Positions 26,538 to 36,370 of a stretch of DNA of 64,000 bases are shown here, in pieces. A program made the translations under genes and the position numbers. Source of the stretch: an uncultured Desulfobulbus sp. (GTDB taxonomy: Bacteria > Desulfobacterota > Desulfobulbia > Desulfobulbales > Desulfobulbaceae); contig NZ_OY762276.1 of NCBI RefSeq assembly GCF_963665445.1, positions 2,741,501-2,805,500 on the forward strand, in the 5' to 3' direction. Each line of letters begins with the position of its first letter. Position 1 is the first letter of the stretch. The notes below the pieces were generated by a model. That model had not been told where the DNA came from, did not search any database, and saw only the letters and a list, made by a program, of their open reading frames with translations.

Positions 26538-28306
26538 ACCTGTGGGCACACGCGCTGTGACATTTAAGTTGAAATAAGCGAACTAAAACGCTAACGTTGT
26601 GGGCAGTCATGTATCTGCGAACCACGAAAAGAAAAAACAAGAACGGCACTGTTACCGAGTATCTCCAGCTCGCCCACAACGAGCGGAATCCGGAGACCAA
26701 CTCCACCGTAGCCCGTATCGTCCACAGCTTCGGTCGCGCCGATCAGCTCGACCGCGAGGCCCTGGTTCGGCTCGCCCGATCCATTGGCAGAGTCTGTGGG
26801 ATTACCATTGTTGACTCCGCTGGCACCGAAGGCGCTCATAGCGGCGGCCTGCCCGACGATCTCGAGATCCTGCGCACAGTGGAACTCGGCACGTTGCTCG
26901 TCATCGAAAATCTTTGGGAGCGATTGGGTATCGGCAAGGCGTTGCGGACTCTGCTGGACAAAGGCAAGTATGCCGTTGCCTACGATCAGGCCCTGCTGGC
27001 CATGACGGCGAATCGTCTCTGCGCACCGGAATCCAAGCTCGGGGTTTGGGACCGGTGGCTGGAGCAGGTCCATCTGCCCAAATGCCAAGGCCTGAAACTG
27101 CGGCAGATGTATGAGGCCATGGACTTTCTCCACAAGCATATTGATGCGGTGGAGGAGGCTGTCTTTTTCCAGACCGCCAATCTGTTCAACCTCTCGGTCG
27201 ATCTGATTTTTTACGACACCACGACGGCTTCGTTCTCCATTGATTACGAGGACGAGGCCGATGAAAACGACGGTCTGCGTCAGTACGGCCACTCCAAGGA
27301 GGGCACGTGGACGCCGCAAATCGTGGTCGCCCTGGCGGTTACCCGAGAGGGATTGCCGGTAAAAAGCTGGGTTTTTCCCGGTAACACGGCGGATGTATCC
27401 ACGATCAAACGCATCAGGAAGGACCTGCGAGGCTGGAACCTCGGTCGTGCCCTGTTTGTTGCCGACTCGGGCATGAACTCCTCTGCCAACCGGGAAGAGC
27501 TTGCACGGGCCTGTGGCAAATACCTGCTGGCCACCCGCATGGCGACGGTTGCCGAAATCAAGAAAGAGGTCCTGTCCCAACCCGGTCGCTTCACCACCTT
27601 CACCGACAACCTGCAAGCCAAGGAGGTTGTTATCGGCGATGGCGAGCGACGGCGGCGATACATCCTCTGCTTCAACCCAAAGGAAGCAGAGCGGCAACGA
27701 ATACATCGAGAAGAGATCGTCGGCATGCTCGAAGAGGAGCTTGCCGGCCATAAAGACCGTGATGCTTCCGCCCAATGGGCCGTCGAACTGCTGGCCTCAA
27801 AACGATACAAGCGATACCTGAAAACAACCGAGGCCGGAAAAATTCGCCTGGACCGAGCAGCCATCACCGAGGCCAAACGCTACGACGGCAAGTGGGTGCT
27901 GGAAACCAACGATGACACCATCAGCCTTGAAGATGCAGCCCTTGGCTACAAAGGGCTTTTGGTTATCGAACGGTGTTTTCGATCGCTCAAGCGTACCCAG
28001 ATCAAGATGATGCCTATGTATCATTGGGCTGCGCGGCGCATCGAAGCGCATGTGAAAATCTGTGTGCTGGCGTTGCTCATCGAGCGCGTTGCAGAACTTG
28101 AGTGTGGTCAACCGTGGGCTCAGATTCGACGCAATTTAGCCAAGCTTCAAGCCACTGAGTTCCACAATGACCAACACAGTTTTCTTCAGATTAATTCAGC
28201 ACCGGAAGCCTGCCGCGACTTGATGAAAAAACTCGCAACTCCGCTTCCGAAGAAGGTTTTTGGCATAAAGCCCCTTGAAAAATAAGTGCAATACCTGTGG
28301 GCACAC
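26538..28306 (+). mobile_element. IS1634-like insertion sequence
   Basis: A 14-bp direct repeat ACCTGTGGGCACAC (26538-26551 and 28293-28306) flanks a single-transposase element of about 1.74 kb. This fits a target duplication, although IS1634-type elements can make longer ones and I see no clear terminal inverted repeats, so exact ends are uncertain. It lies just upstream of the truncated efflux gene. Confidence 0.7.
26609..28285 (+). CDS. IS1634 family transposase
   Basis: DDE transposase of about 558 aa, usual length for the family. N-terminal YLRTTKRKNKNGT, then the catalytic Asp region DLIFYDTTTASFSID and LFVADSGMNS, and a C-terminal GKWVLETNDDTISLEDAALGYKGLLVIERCFRSLKRTQIKMMPMYHW region that holds the Glu in ERCFRSLK. 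ATG at 26609 chosen; a TTG 12 nt upstream is possible. No internal stop or frameshift, so the element may be active. Confidence 0.9.
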   Translation: MYLRTTKRKNKNGTVTEYLQLAHNERNPETNSTVARIVHSFGRADQLDREALVRLARSIGRVCGITIVDSAGTEGAHSGGLPDDLEILRTVELGTLLVIENLWERLGIGKALRTLLDKGKYAVAYDQALLAMTANRLCAPESKLGVWDRWLEQVHLPKCQGLKLRQMYEAMDFLHKHIDAVEEAVFFQTANLFNLSVDLIFYDTTTASFSIDYEDEADENDGLRQYGHSKEGTWTPQIVVALAVTREGLPVKSWVFPGNTADVSTIKRIRKDLRGWNLGRALFVADSGMNSSANREELARACGKYLLATRMATVAEIKKEVLSQPGRFTTFTDNLQAKEVVIGDGERRRRYILCFNPKEAERQRIHREEIVGMLEEELAGHKDRDASAQWAVELLASKRYKRYLKTTEAGKIRLDRAAITEAKRYDGKWVLETNDDTISLEDAALGYKGLLVIERCFRSLKRTQIKMMPMYHWAARRIEAHVKICVLALLIERVAELECGQPWAQIRRNLAKLQATEFHNDQHSFLQINSAPEACRDLMKKLATPLPKKVFGIKPLEK

Positions 28307-28740
28307 ACCAAAACCGGCACCACCCGCCAACGTCCACCAGGCAAGGCTTTGCGGCTAGGCGTGTTCCACAACCCGTAAACCCAGGCTTTCCTTTTCCTGG
28401 AGAAAAACGAAAGACGACTCGCTTTGAAAACAACAACCACAGCGTGGCCCCCCCTCAAGTCATTGAGGACAACCTTGCCGGCAGACAAACACGAAAAATC
28501 GCAGCGGCATGCCCTATTCACCAACAGGGCGAGGGGCGTCCTATTTTCTCACAGAATCAAAGAGCAGCTGGTTCATCGATCGAACACCTTGTATTCAAAG
28601 GATTTCCTTGACTCATCGGCTGCACAAACACTCCGTTACGAGAACGGCTCCGCTCAATTGCCCTCACCGGGGGCGGCACCACATCGGCCCGGGTTGCCTC
28701 CTAATTTTCATCGATAAACGCATAAGGATATCTTGAGGTT
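28307..28740. other. Intergenic region after the IS, no gene seen
   Basis: About 430 nt with short frames that lack codon or domain support and no link to the truncated efflux gene. Probably old intergenic or deleted sequence. Confidence 0.5.
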
Positions 28741-29379
28741 ATGACACCATCCACACTGATAGGCGCAGTCGCCTTGGTCCTTGTCCTCACCGCTGTCGTC
28801 TGGCGGTTTTCTTCCCGACGGCATAGTTTACCCTGCCCTGTCTGGCTTCGCTGGATGGTGGAGTTGGACAATCCCCTGGCACGCACCAACCGAGCCGCGT
28901 TCATCGTCGACACCCTGTCCCTTGCGCCGGGAATGACGGTCCTTGATGCGGGGTGCGGACCTGGCCGATTGACCCTGCCCCTTGCCAAGCGGGTGGGGCC
29001 GGAAGGAACGGTGACGGCGGTGGACCTGCAGCCGGGAATGCTGGAACGGGTCAGGGCTAAGGCAGAGAGAGCCGGACTTGGCAATATCAAGCTGGTCCGG
29101 GCCGGGTTGGGAGAAGGGCAGTTGCCCCGGGGACACTTCGAGCGGGCGGTGCTGGTCACCGTACTAGGGGAAATTCCCGACCGGGATGCGGCCCTGGCCG
29201 AGTTGTATGCCGCGCTCAAGCCCGGCGGAATTCTGGCGGTGGCGGAGATAATCTTTGATCCCCATTTCCAGACAAAAAAAACGGTGCTCGGGCTGGCCGC
29301 TGCGGCAGGTTTCGGCGAACGGACCTTCTGGGGAAACCGCATGGCCTATCTGCTCCATTTCGAGAAACCGGAGCGGTAA
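28741..29379 (+). CDS. Membrane-anchored class I methyltransferase
   Basis: Protein of 212 aa. An N-terminal hydrophobic helix (about residues 5-22) is followed by a Rossmann methyltransferase domain: VLDAGCGPGRLTLPLAKRVGPEGTVTAVDLQPGM (strands 1 and 2), then FERAVLVTVLGEIPD and LKPGGILAVAEIIF. Similar to UbiE-like enzymes; substrate unknown. The membrane anchor suggests action on lipid or quinone. Confidence 0.87.
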   Translation: MTPSTLIGAVALVLVLTAVVWRFSSRRHSLPCPVWLRWMVELDNPLARTNRAAFIVDTLSLAPGMTVLDAGCGPGRLTLPLAKRVGPEGTVTAVDLQPGMLERVRAKAERAGLGNIKLVRAGLGEGQLPRGHFERAVLVTVLGEIPDRDAALAELYAALKPGGILAVAEIIFDPHFQTKKTVLGLAAAAGFGERTFWGNRMAYLLHFEKPER

Positions 29380-29466
29380 GTCCACCAACGCGAGGCCAAC
29401 TCCGGAAAGCAACCGCCGCCCATGAGCCGCAATCCCGCAACAGGGCACGAATATTTTCAGCCTTTC

Positions 29467-31626
29467 TCATCCAGGCGGAGAAGCGGATGGGCGCAGTGCC
29501 TTGCGCACCGCCTTGGCCAACTGCCCGATGGTGAAGGGCTTTTGAATAAACGGCGTATCCTTTTCCAGAATGCCGTGCCTGGCAATGACATTACCGGTGT
29601 AGCCAGAGGTGAACAGCCACCGAAGACCGGAGTGGGTTATTGTGAGAGTGTTGAGCAGATCAAGGCCGTTCATCCCCGGCATGATCACATCGGTGAGCAG
29701 GAGGTCTATTGTGTCGCCATGCGTTTCCATCAAGGAAATCGCCTCGTTGGGCGAATGGGCACTGAGAACGCGATAGCCCAAAAATTGCAGCATATGCGTG
29801 GTCATGTCCAGCACCGAGCCATCGTCCTCCACAACCAGGATCGTCTCCTGCCCCCCTTCCATGGGCTCTTGCGCGGCCTGTTCCACGCCTTGCTCCGGCT
29901 CCTCGGTTCGCGGCAGGTAAATCGACACCGAAGTCCCCTGACCGGGCTCACTGTAGACGTTGATAAACCCTTTGTTCTGCTTGACCGCACCGTACACGGT
30001 CGCCATGCCAAGACCTGTCCCCTCGCCCATGCCCTTGGTGGTAAAAAACGGCTCAAAGACATGGCTCAGGGTCTCCTCGTCCATACCGCAGCCGTTGTCG
30101 CTGATGGCGATGCGCACATAGTCTCCGGGAACAAAACCTGCATGATTGCGACAATAGGAGCCATCGAGCACCGCATTTTCGGTTTCAACTGTGACCTTGC
30201 CTACTCCGCCTTGGAGCGCATCCCGGGCGTTGACGCAAAGGTTGACCAGGATCTGGTCGATCTGGGAAGGATCGACCTCGGTCCGCCAGAGATCGGCACC
30301 AGGCAGCCAGGTCAACTCCACCCCTTCACCGATGAGCCGCCGCACCATTTTGAGCATGCCTTCGATCAAGGCGTTGAGATCAACCACCTTGGGGCTGATG
30401 GTCTGCTTGCGGGCAAAGGCGAGCAAATGGCTGGTGATCTGGGCCGAACGTTCGGCAGCCTTATGGATTTCCTCAAGGGCGGCATATATGGGGGTACCCC
30501 GTTGCTGCCTGGTCAGGGCCAACTCGCTGTGACCAAGGATGACGCCGAGCATATTGTTGAAATCATGGGCCACGCCGCCGGCGAGTTTGCCAATGGCGTC
30601 CATCTTCTGCACCTGGAGCAGTTGCGACTGCAGCCGCCGGTTTTCCGCCTCGGCCTCCACCTGTTCGGTGCAGTCGAGCACAAGCGAAGCCACCCCGAAA
30701 ACAGCCCCCTGCTCATCGGTCAGGGGCGTATTGTACCATTCGCAGATCCGGACAAGACCGTTTTTGCTGCGGTTGGTGTTACGCGATTGGGTCCCGCCGG
30801 TATTGGCAAGCAACTGCTCCCACACAGCCTGCACATTGGCGGCCTCATCCGGAGGCAGAATCAGCTCAAAGGCCGTCCGCCCAAGGGCCTCTTCCCGGGT
30901 GTAACCAAAGATCCGCTCTGCGGCCAGGTTCCACTCCACCACCTTGAACTCCGGATCCCACTCGATCACCCCCATCGGGGTATGCTGGGCATGAATGGCC
31001 AGACGCTTTGCCTGCTGCTGCGCAGTTTTTTCCGCATCCAGACGGATCTGCACCTCGTTTTCAAGCTCAGCCGTCCGCTGACCGACCTTGGCTTCAAGGT
31101 TGCGTTTTCCCTCAAGGAGCTTGAGAAAGAGCCCGATCACCAGCAGCAGCAAGACCAGGCACCAGAAAATGTAGAGGTACAAATAGACAGCGCGGTTGGG
31201 CCATTGGACAACAATGGAGCCGATGTTGCCCCCCTGGTAAACGATTGCCTGTTCGATACGTTTGACCTGAATCAGGCCGATACCCTGCAGCAGGGCCTCC
31301 AGGGCATTGAGCGCGGGCCCTTCGATACGGAGAAAGACCTTGTCAGGCCCATCCAAGAGCACGATCGAAATGTATCCGTTGGACTCGGCCGCCAGTTGGA
31401 GATAGGCGCTTGGGCTCTGTTTCTCCAAGGTCCAGAGAGAGCTTGCAACCACCTCAGCGTGGTTTTTCACCCTGGCGGCAGCCTTGCGGGCAAGGGAATC
31501 CTGGTGACACTGAACAAACAAGAAAAAAAGCGCAAGGCTGATCACGATCAACACCAGCATGATTCGCCGTCCCCTCAGCGGCCACGGCGAAAAGCGGGAT
31601 TGTTTGCGGCTTGCGGCCCTATTCAT
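29467..31626 (-). CDS. Hybrid sensor histidine kinase with PAS and receiver domains
   Basis: Protein of 719 aa. A transmembrane helix near residues 22-40 and another near 145-168 enclose a periplasmic segment; a short coiled coil precedes a PAS domain (about 210-330). The HisKA has GGVAHDFNNMLG (His near 355), the ATPase has DNGCGMDEE and MGEGTGLGMATVYG, and a C-terminal receiver (about 590-705) carries LLLTDVIMPGMNG. It is 8 nt overlapped with the upstream binding protein gene, so a periplasmic solute probably triggers it. Confidence 0.9.
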   Translation of the reverse strand: MNRAASRKQSRFSPWPLRGRRIMLVLIVISLALFFLFVQCHQDSLARKAAARVKNHAEVVASSLWTLEKQSPSAYLQLAAESNGYISIVLLDGPDKVFLRIEGPALNALEALLQGIGLIQVKRIEQAIVYQGGNIGSIVVQWPNRAVYLYLYIFWCLVLLLLVIGLFLKLLEGKRNLEAKVGQRTAELENEVQIRLDAEKTAQQQAKRLAIHAQHTPMGVIEWDPEFKVVEWNLAAERIFGYTREEALGRTAFELILPPDEAANVQAVWEQLLANTGGTQSRNTNRSKNGLVRICEWYNTPLTDEQGAVFGVASLVLDCTEQVEAEAENRRLQSQLLQVQKMDAIGKLAGGVAHDFNNMLGVILGHSELALTRQQRGTPIYAALEEIHKAAERSAQITSHLLAFARKQTISPKVVDLNALIEGMLKMVRRLIGEGVELTWLPGADLWRTEVDPSQIDQILVNLCVNARDALQGGVGKVTVETENAVLDGSYCRNHAGFVPGDYVRIAISDNGCGMDEETLSHVFEPFFTTKGMGEGTGLGMATVYGAVKQNKGFINVYSEPGQGTSVSIYLPRTEEPEQGVEQAAQEPMEGGQETILVVEDDGSVLDMTTHMLQFLGYRVLSAHSPNEAISLMETHGDTIDLLLTDVIMPGMNGLDLLNTLTITHSGLRWLFTSGYTGNVIARHGILEKDTPFIQKPFTIGQLAKAVRKALRPSASPPG

Positions 31627-32392
31627 AGCGGTTCACGATGACAGCCAAGGTGCCGTCGTCCTGCATCGCCCTTATGACACTGTCAAAGGGCGTCAGCAGT
31701 TGTTCTTGGCCTGAGCCAGTGCGGATCAACAGATGAAACGGCATCGAAGCGACCACAATCCCGGTATCGACCACCCTGTCCTGCAACCCCAGACGTTGCA
31801 GGTCCTCGCGTGCCCCCCTCGGCCATTCGATGACCAGGTCACCACGGTGTTCGGCGAGCATCCGCCACACATTCTCCAGATAGGCCGACTCGTGGCTTTT
31901 AATCCCCAAGAAGGCGACGTGATCACGGTGCCAGCCGTTGCTGCTGTAGGTGATCACCGAAAACCCTCCATCCCGGATATCCGTAAGGGATGTGAGGCGG
32001 TTGATCCTGGCACGGCGGGGATGATCGACCGTGGTGAACAGATGGAGCGGCTTGACGAAAAACGGGTGCTGGTGGGTTCTGGTATAGGTGCTCCGCTCCT
32101 GGGTCGGCACGGTGAGCAGGGCATCTTCCCGTCCGTTCTTGACCTGCTCCTGACACCGCGCCCAGGGGTAGGCGGTCCACTGGACCTGGTATCCCAGTCT
32201 TTTTTCCAGGGCCTCGGTCAGGATTTCAGAGAACATGCCCTGCATGCGTCCGGCATCGTCTTTCCAGTGGAATGGGGGAAAATTGGGATAGGCAAGATGG
32301 AGGACGGGGGACGGTTGGGCGGCCGGGGAGACCTTGCCCAAGGCTAACCAACAGGTAAAAAACAAGATCACAAGAACAAGCGTCCGCAACAT
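31619..32392 (-). CDS. Periplasmic substrate-binding protein (SBP_bac_3 type)
   Basis: Protein of 257 aa with a signal peptide (LVLVILFFTCWLALG, residues 4-18) and the SBP_bac_3 pattern: LAYPNFPPFHW, then AGRMQGMFSEILTEALEKRLGY. The tail follows the typical MQDDGTLAVIVNRYE ending. It precedes and overlaps (8 nt) the hybrid kinase gene, so it is likely to present its ligand to the kinase rather than to a transporter, as no permease is present. Confidence 0.85.
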   Translation of the reverse strand: MLRTLVLVILFFTCWLALGKVSPAAQPSPVLHLAYPNFPPFHWKDDAGRMQGMFSEILTEALEKRLGYQVQWTAYPWARCQEQVKNGREDALLTVPTQERSTYTRTHQHPFFVKPLHLFTTVDHPRRARINRLTSLTDIRDGGFSVITYSSNGWHRDHVAFLGIKSHESAYLENVWRMLAEHRGDLVIEWPRGAREDLQRLGLQDRVVDTGIVVASMPFHLLIRTGSGQEQLLTPFDSVIRAMQDDGTLAVIVNRYE

Positions 32393-33278
32393 ACCCGCTC
32401 CACGATAGGGGCTCGGAAAATTCGGTCAAATCGATCCGTTAACGATCATATCTGTAATAGCCTAACACAGGGGTCTCAATCCATCCATGAAAACCTGAGC
32501 GCAATCGATGCCAGTCTGTCTATTGCATGACCGTGCTCCCCACCCCATGGAATGAGTGCAACGGACGCCATATATGCCGATTAAATAAAACTCAGGCCGA
32601 AATAGTCATTTTACCTGTATGGTCATAAAGGTCCGAAGGCTTCGTTTCGAGCTTCGCTGTATTCACGTTGTGCCCCCTTTGCTTTCAGCGAATATTTTTT
32701 GGCCAGAACATCCATGCACAATGGCTTGAGAAAAATTCAGATAGTAAAATCAGTCCATTATAAAGCTTGAACAATGTAACTCTCTGCAATCACATGAAAA
32801 AATTTATTTTTTCACCTCATTGCTTTATCAAGAAAAAATGCGTCGCCCCCCGATACAATTACCCACGTAATTTTAATATGTTAAATGCATCCTGTTCGAT
32901 TGACCGCCAACCGCTCCCCGGCCAACCGTTTAGCGATCAAGCCGCGCTCCAAGGTTGACGAAACTCAACCCCTTCATATCCCATAAAATCAAGGGTTGAG
33001 GGAGCAACGGGAATTCCTGAAGGAAAGGCCCCTGTTCCCCAGTTTGTTGGACCACTTTTCAACCGGGTGGGGGTGGGAGGAGAGAGAAACGACCAGCTTG
33101 CAGAAACAGCACATTCTGTGTTTTAAAAAGGTGTGTTCTTGCAGACAGCTTCGAGTACGACGCCTTGAGCTTCGCAACATGGTAGATTTGCGGTCTACTC
33201 CTTTATTTTTTTTCGACGTCTCATGGGAAAACGTGGCAGAAATGCGTTTTTGCCCTGTGGATGGGGATAACAACACGC
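32393..33278. other. Intergenic region, about 890 nt
   Basis: No supported gene; short open frames are not convincing. On the minus strand, 32638-32656 carries CGAAGCTCGAAACGAAGCC, the left part of the dispersed palindromic repeat, as a fragment. Much of the region is AT-rich and probably holds the promoters of the two divergent genes. Confidence 0.6.
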
Positions 33279-34589
33279 ATGGATCAACTGAAAAAGAAAC
33301 GGGTCTCCTCCGGGATTGACCAGCTCGATAACCTGCTGGGTGATCTGTTCATCGGCGACAATGTGCTCTGGTACGAGGATGCAGGCAGCTTTTCCTCGAC
33401 CTTCTGCGTCCACTTCATCCGTCAGTCGCTGCGGGAAAAAAAGCCGGTGATCTATGTCAGCTTTGACCGGTCCCCCAAAAACGTGCTGACCTTCCTCGGA
33501 CCGTTGGCGGAAAACCAAAACTTTACCATCCTCGACTGTTTTACCAACGGCAAGGGCGACAGCTCCGAGGTCTTCAACAAGTTCTACGAAAAGGACGGCG
33601 CCCAGTGGCCCTACCAAGTGATCAAGGTCAATGACCCCGCCAACCCAGCCCAGGTGAGCGAGGCCATCTACGGACTACACTCCACGCTCTTGGGGGATAT
33701 CCGCTTCATCATCGACAGCCTGACTGGCATGCAGGATCTCTGGGGCGGCGAAGAACAGGTCACCAAATTCTATGCCCGCACCTGCCCCCGGCTTTTTGAG
33801 TTGGACACCATCGCGTACTGGATTGTGGAAAAAAATGCCCACTCCAGCCGCCTCAAGGCCAACATCAACAAAATCGCCCAGGTGGTGATCGACCTGTCGG
33901 TAAAAAACGGCAAGTCCTTTTGCAAAATTCTCAAGGCGGAAACACGGACCTCTCCGTCCACCAACGAGGCCCAGGTCTTTACCTGCGAGCAGGGCGAAAT
34001 TGCCTTTGAAATTTCACGCGGACTTCCGGGCCGCTTTGACCTTGGCGGTCGGATCAAGGCTGTACGGCAAAAACAGGGGTTGTCACAGAAGGAGTTGGCC
34101 CAACGCGCCGGGGTCACCCCCAGCAGTATCTCTCAAATCGAAAAAAACCTGATATCGCCCTCCATTCCAGCCCTGTTCCGCCTGGCGGAAGGTCTCACGG
34201 TTGCCGTCACCACCTTTTTCGAGGGCATATCGGTCCTGCAGGACCGTTGCGTATTTTCCGAAAGCGAAGGTGGTAAAATGACCTTTGAAAAAGGGGCGAA
34301 GGGAACAATTGCCGGGCAACGACTGCTGCCACCGGATATCGGCGATACGGTGGCTGATCCCTACCTGCTGCGCATCGAGCCGGGGCGAAAACTGACCGGC
34401 CACTTCTTCAATCACAAGGGTGAGGAGGCGGGGTATCTCCTGCGGGGAGCGCTGTCACTTTGGGTCAACGGGCAACGCCGGGAGGCAGTGAAAGGCGACC
34501 TGATTTACCTGCGCAAGGATGTGCCGGAGCAATGGGAAAATAACGGCGAAGACACAGCGGAGCTGTTGTGGCTTAAGCTACGGGGATGA
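33279..34589 (+). CDS. KaiC-like domain fused to XRE helix-turn-helix and cupin
   Basis: Protein of about 436 aa made of three parts: a RecA/KaiC-like domain (about 5-215), an XRE-type helix-turn-helix (about 246-300; LSQKELAQRAGVTPSSISQIEKNL) and a C-terminal cupin (about 345-430; HFFNHKGEEAGYLLRGALSLWVNG). The Walker A position reads EDAGSFSSTF, lacking the GK[ST] of active ATPases, while the Walker B strand RFIIDSLTG is preserved, so the domain probably binds but does not hydrolyse nucleotide, or senses another ligand. The start is uncertain (ATG 33261 or 33279). It converges on the glutamate-synthase-like gene, so it may regulate that region. Confidence 0.75.
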   Translation: MDQLKKKRVSSGIDQLDNLLGDLFIGDNVLWYEDAGSFSSTFCVHFIRQSLREKKPVIYVSFDRSPKNVLTFLGPLAENQNFTILDCFTNGKGDSSEVFNKFYEKDGAQWPYQVIKVNDPANPAQVSEAIYGLHSTLLGDIRFIIDSLTGMQDLWGGEEQVTKFYARTCPRLFELDTIAYWIVEKNAHSSRLKANINKIAQVVIDLSVKNGKSFCKILKAETRTSPSTNEAQVFTCEQGEIAFEISRGLPGRFDLGGRIKAVRQKQGLSQKELAQRAGVTPSSISQIEKNLISPSIPALFRLAEGLTVAVTTFFEGISVLQDRCVFSESEGGKMTFEKGAKGTIAGQRLLPPDIGDTVADPYLLRIEPGRKLTGHFFNHKGEEAGYLLRGALSLWVNGQRREAVKGDLIYLRKDVPEQWENNGEDTAELLWLKLRG

Positions 34590-34596
34590 GAGAATG

Positions 34597-34626
34597 CCGG
34601 TGGGCGGAAGAACTCCCGCCCACCGG
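34597..34626. terminator. Strong hairpin between convergent genes
   Basis: CCGGTGGGCGG (34597-34607) and its exact reverse complement (34616-34626) enclose an 8-nt loop. It lies between the stops of the KaiC/XRE/cupin gene and the glutamate-synthase-like gene; no T tract follows, so termination is not certain. Confidence 0.55.
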
Positions 34627-34682
34627 ACGCACACAGGGATGCAAGTTAAGGGTGACGAACTACAACATCTTATGCGTCTCCA

Positions 34683-36320
34683 TCAGGCCACCAGAATCTT
34701 CCGCGCGCTCTCATCGCGGGACTCGGTCATATAGGTGATGCCGGTTTCACGTGCGGTCTCGCGGTTGCCGGCAAAGATGTCGCTGCGACTGATTTTGTTC
34801 AACTGGAACTTTCGCGCCCCTGCCATCAGCTGCTGCAAGCCGCAGGCGAGCTTATCGGCCATAGTCCACATCGCAATCGCGCCATAGGGAATATTTTTCA
34901 TCTCCTCCCGCCCCACCTTCTTTTCCACATCATAATAGGAGGCAAAGATTGCCTCCGGCGAGTTGCCCATGGCACTGATGCTTGCCGGAAGTTTATCCCA
35001 GTTGCCGTTGAGCCGTTCGCGGCGCTCGGGATGCAGGGCCCCTTCGATGTTTGCGCCAAGAAATCCGGGTATCATGATGCCGCGTCCCATGCAGATCAGC
35101 TTAGTGAACGGGGCCCCCATGGCCAGACCTTTGAAAATTGAATCCTCCAGCGCGAAGCCGCCGGCAAAGGAGAGATCCACCACCCGTTTCCCCTGGGCGG
35201 CAAGAATGGATGCGTACTCATAGGCCTTTGCATGGAGGTTGATCGAGGGTACCCCCCAACTCTGCATCATGTTCCAGGGGCTCATGCCGGTGCCGCCTCC
35301 GGAACCGTCGATGGTCAGCAAGTCAAGCCCGGCCTCAGAGGCAAACTTGATCGCCATGGCCAGCTCTTCCATACCATAGGAGCCGGTTTTGAGCGAAATC
35401 CGCTTGAAACCGATCTTGCGCAGATAATCCACCGATTTCATGAAATCTTCGCGCACCAGATCTACGGTTGAAAGGTCGGTCCCGCCGAGGCGGCTGTGAC
35501 GTGCAAAGGATTTGATCGCGCCCTTTTCAAAGGCCATCTGCACTTCCGGCAAGGTGGGATCGGGATCGACGATGTAGCCTCGATTCTTCAGGAACTGGGC
35601 ATAGTTAATATTGGCGACCTGAATCTCGCCGCCGATATCTTTGGCCCCCTGTCCCCACTTGAGCTCAACGATGCACTTCTCACCGTATTTTTCCACCACA
35701 TACTCGGCAACGCCGTTACGGGTGTCCTCCACGTTCAGCTGGACGATGATTGCACCGTAACCATCAAAATAACGTAAATACGTATCAATACGTCGATCCA
35801 ACTCTGGCGCCTTGATGATACGGCCGTTTTTAATCTCCGCAGCCTTGTCTACGCCGACCACGTTCTCGCCAACTACGATCGGAATACCGACCAACGCCCC
35901 GCCAACAGCAAAAGAATCCCAATATTTTGCTGCGATAAAGGTCGAGCCGAGCGCTCCGGTCATTAACGGAATACGACTCTTGGTCTTGACCGCGTTGCCG
36001 AATTCGGTGGTCAGATCGACATTGGGGAAAATACAGTTATCAGGGTTGCTGGAAAGTCCCTGAGCCATGCCGTGTGCCCCGTAGGCATACCCCTGAATGC
36101 GCAACGAGTTGTAGGAAACCCCCACATGGGTTGTGTTGTTGGCACCGGCGGTGACCACCCCGAAATCTCGAGGATAGAGCAACTTGCGCCCGACCAGGCC
36201 AGATTTCCAGGTCTCGCATTGCCCCATACAGTCGGCCCGGCACAGGGTACACAAGCCGGATTCCGCGGGATTACCTCTATTGATCGTGCCGAGAACATCA
36301 TTGTTTTTTGAAAATCGCAT
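34683..36320 (-). CDS. FMN-binding glutamate-synthase-like protein
   Basis: Protein of about 545 aa. The N-terminus has four cysteines (CTLCRADCMGQC) that may bind an iron-sulfur cluster, then a GltB-like alpha/beta barrel: RHSRLGGTDLSTV, KTGSYGMEELAMAIKFA and LLTIDGSGGGTGMSPW, a flavin-binding pattern. Amidotransferase and GltD parts are missing, so it is a stand-alone member acting on an unknown substrate. The ATG at 36320 follows GAGGGG. Its leader contains an attenuator with ANTAR-type hairpins, and its own promoter lies behind it. Confidence 0.85.
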   Translation of the reverse strand: MRFSKNNDVLGTINRGNPAESGLCTLCRADCMGQCETWKSGLVGRKLLYPRDFGVVTAGANNTTHVGVSYNSLRIQGYAYGAHGMAQGLSSNPDNCIFPNVDLTTEFGNAVKTKSRIPLMTGALGSTFIAAKYWDSFAVGGALVGIPIVVGENVVGVDKAAEIKNGRIIKAPELDRRIDTYLRYFDGYGAIIVQLNVEDTRNGVAEYVVEKYGEKCIVELKWGQGAKDIGGEIQVANINYAQFLKNRGYIVDPDPTLPEVQMAFEKGAIKSFARHSRLGGTDLSTVDLVREDFMKSVDYLRKIGFKRISLKTGSYGMEELAMAIKFASEAGLDLLTIDGSGGGTGMSPWNMMQSWGVPSINLHAKAYEYASILAAQGKRVVDLSFAGGFALEDSIFKGLAMGAPFTKLICMGRGIMIPGFLGANIEGALHPERRERLNGNWDKLPASISAMGNSPEAIFASYYDVEKKVGREEMKNIPYGAIAMWTMADKLACGLQQLMAGARKFQLNKISRSDIFAGNRETARETGITYMTESRDESARKILVA

Positions 36321-36370
36321 AATTCCCCTCGTCTGATTCATTGAAAGGCGGAAACAGCTCCGCCGGGACA

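Noticed and set aside
29422..31641. A 739-aa open frame on the plus strand
   Set aside because: It is antisense to the hybrid kinase, which has a complete set of kinase motifs; no domain or ribosome site supports the plus frame.
32767..32958. Open frame of 63 aa in the AT-rich region
   Set aside because: No ribosome site or family; likely chance.
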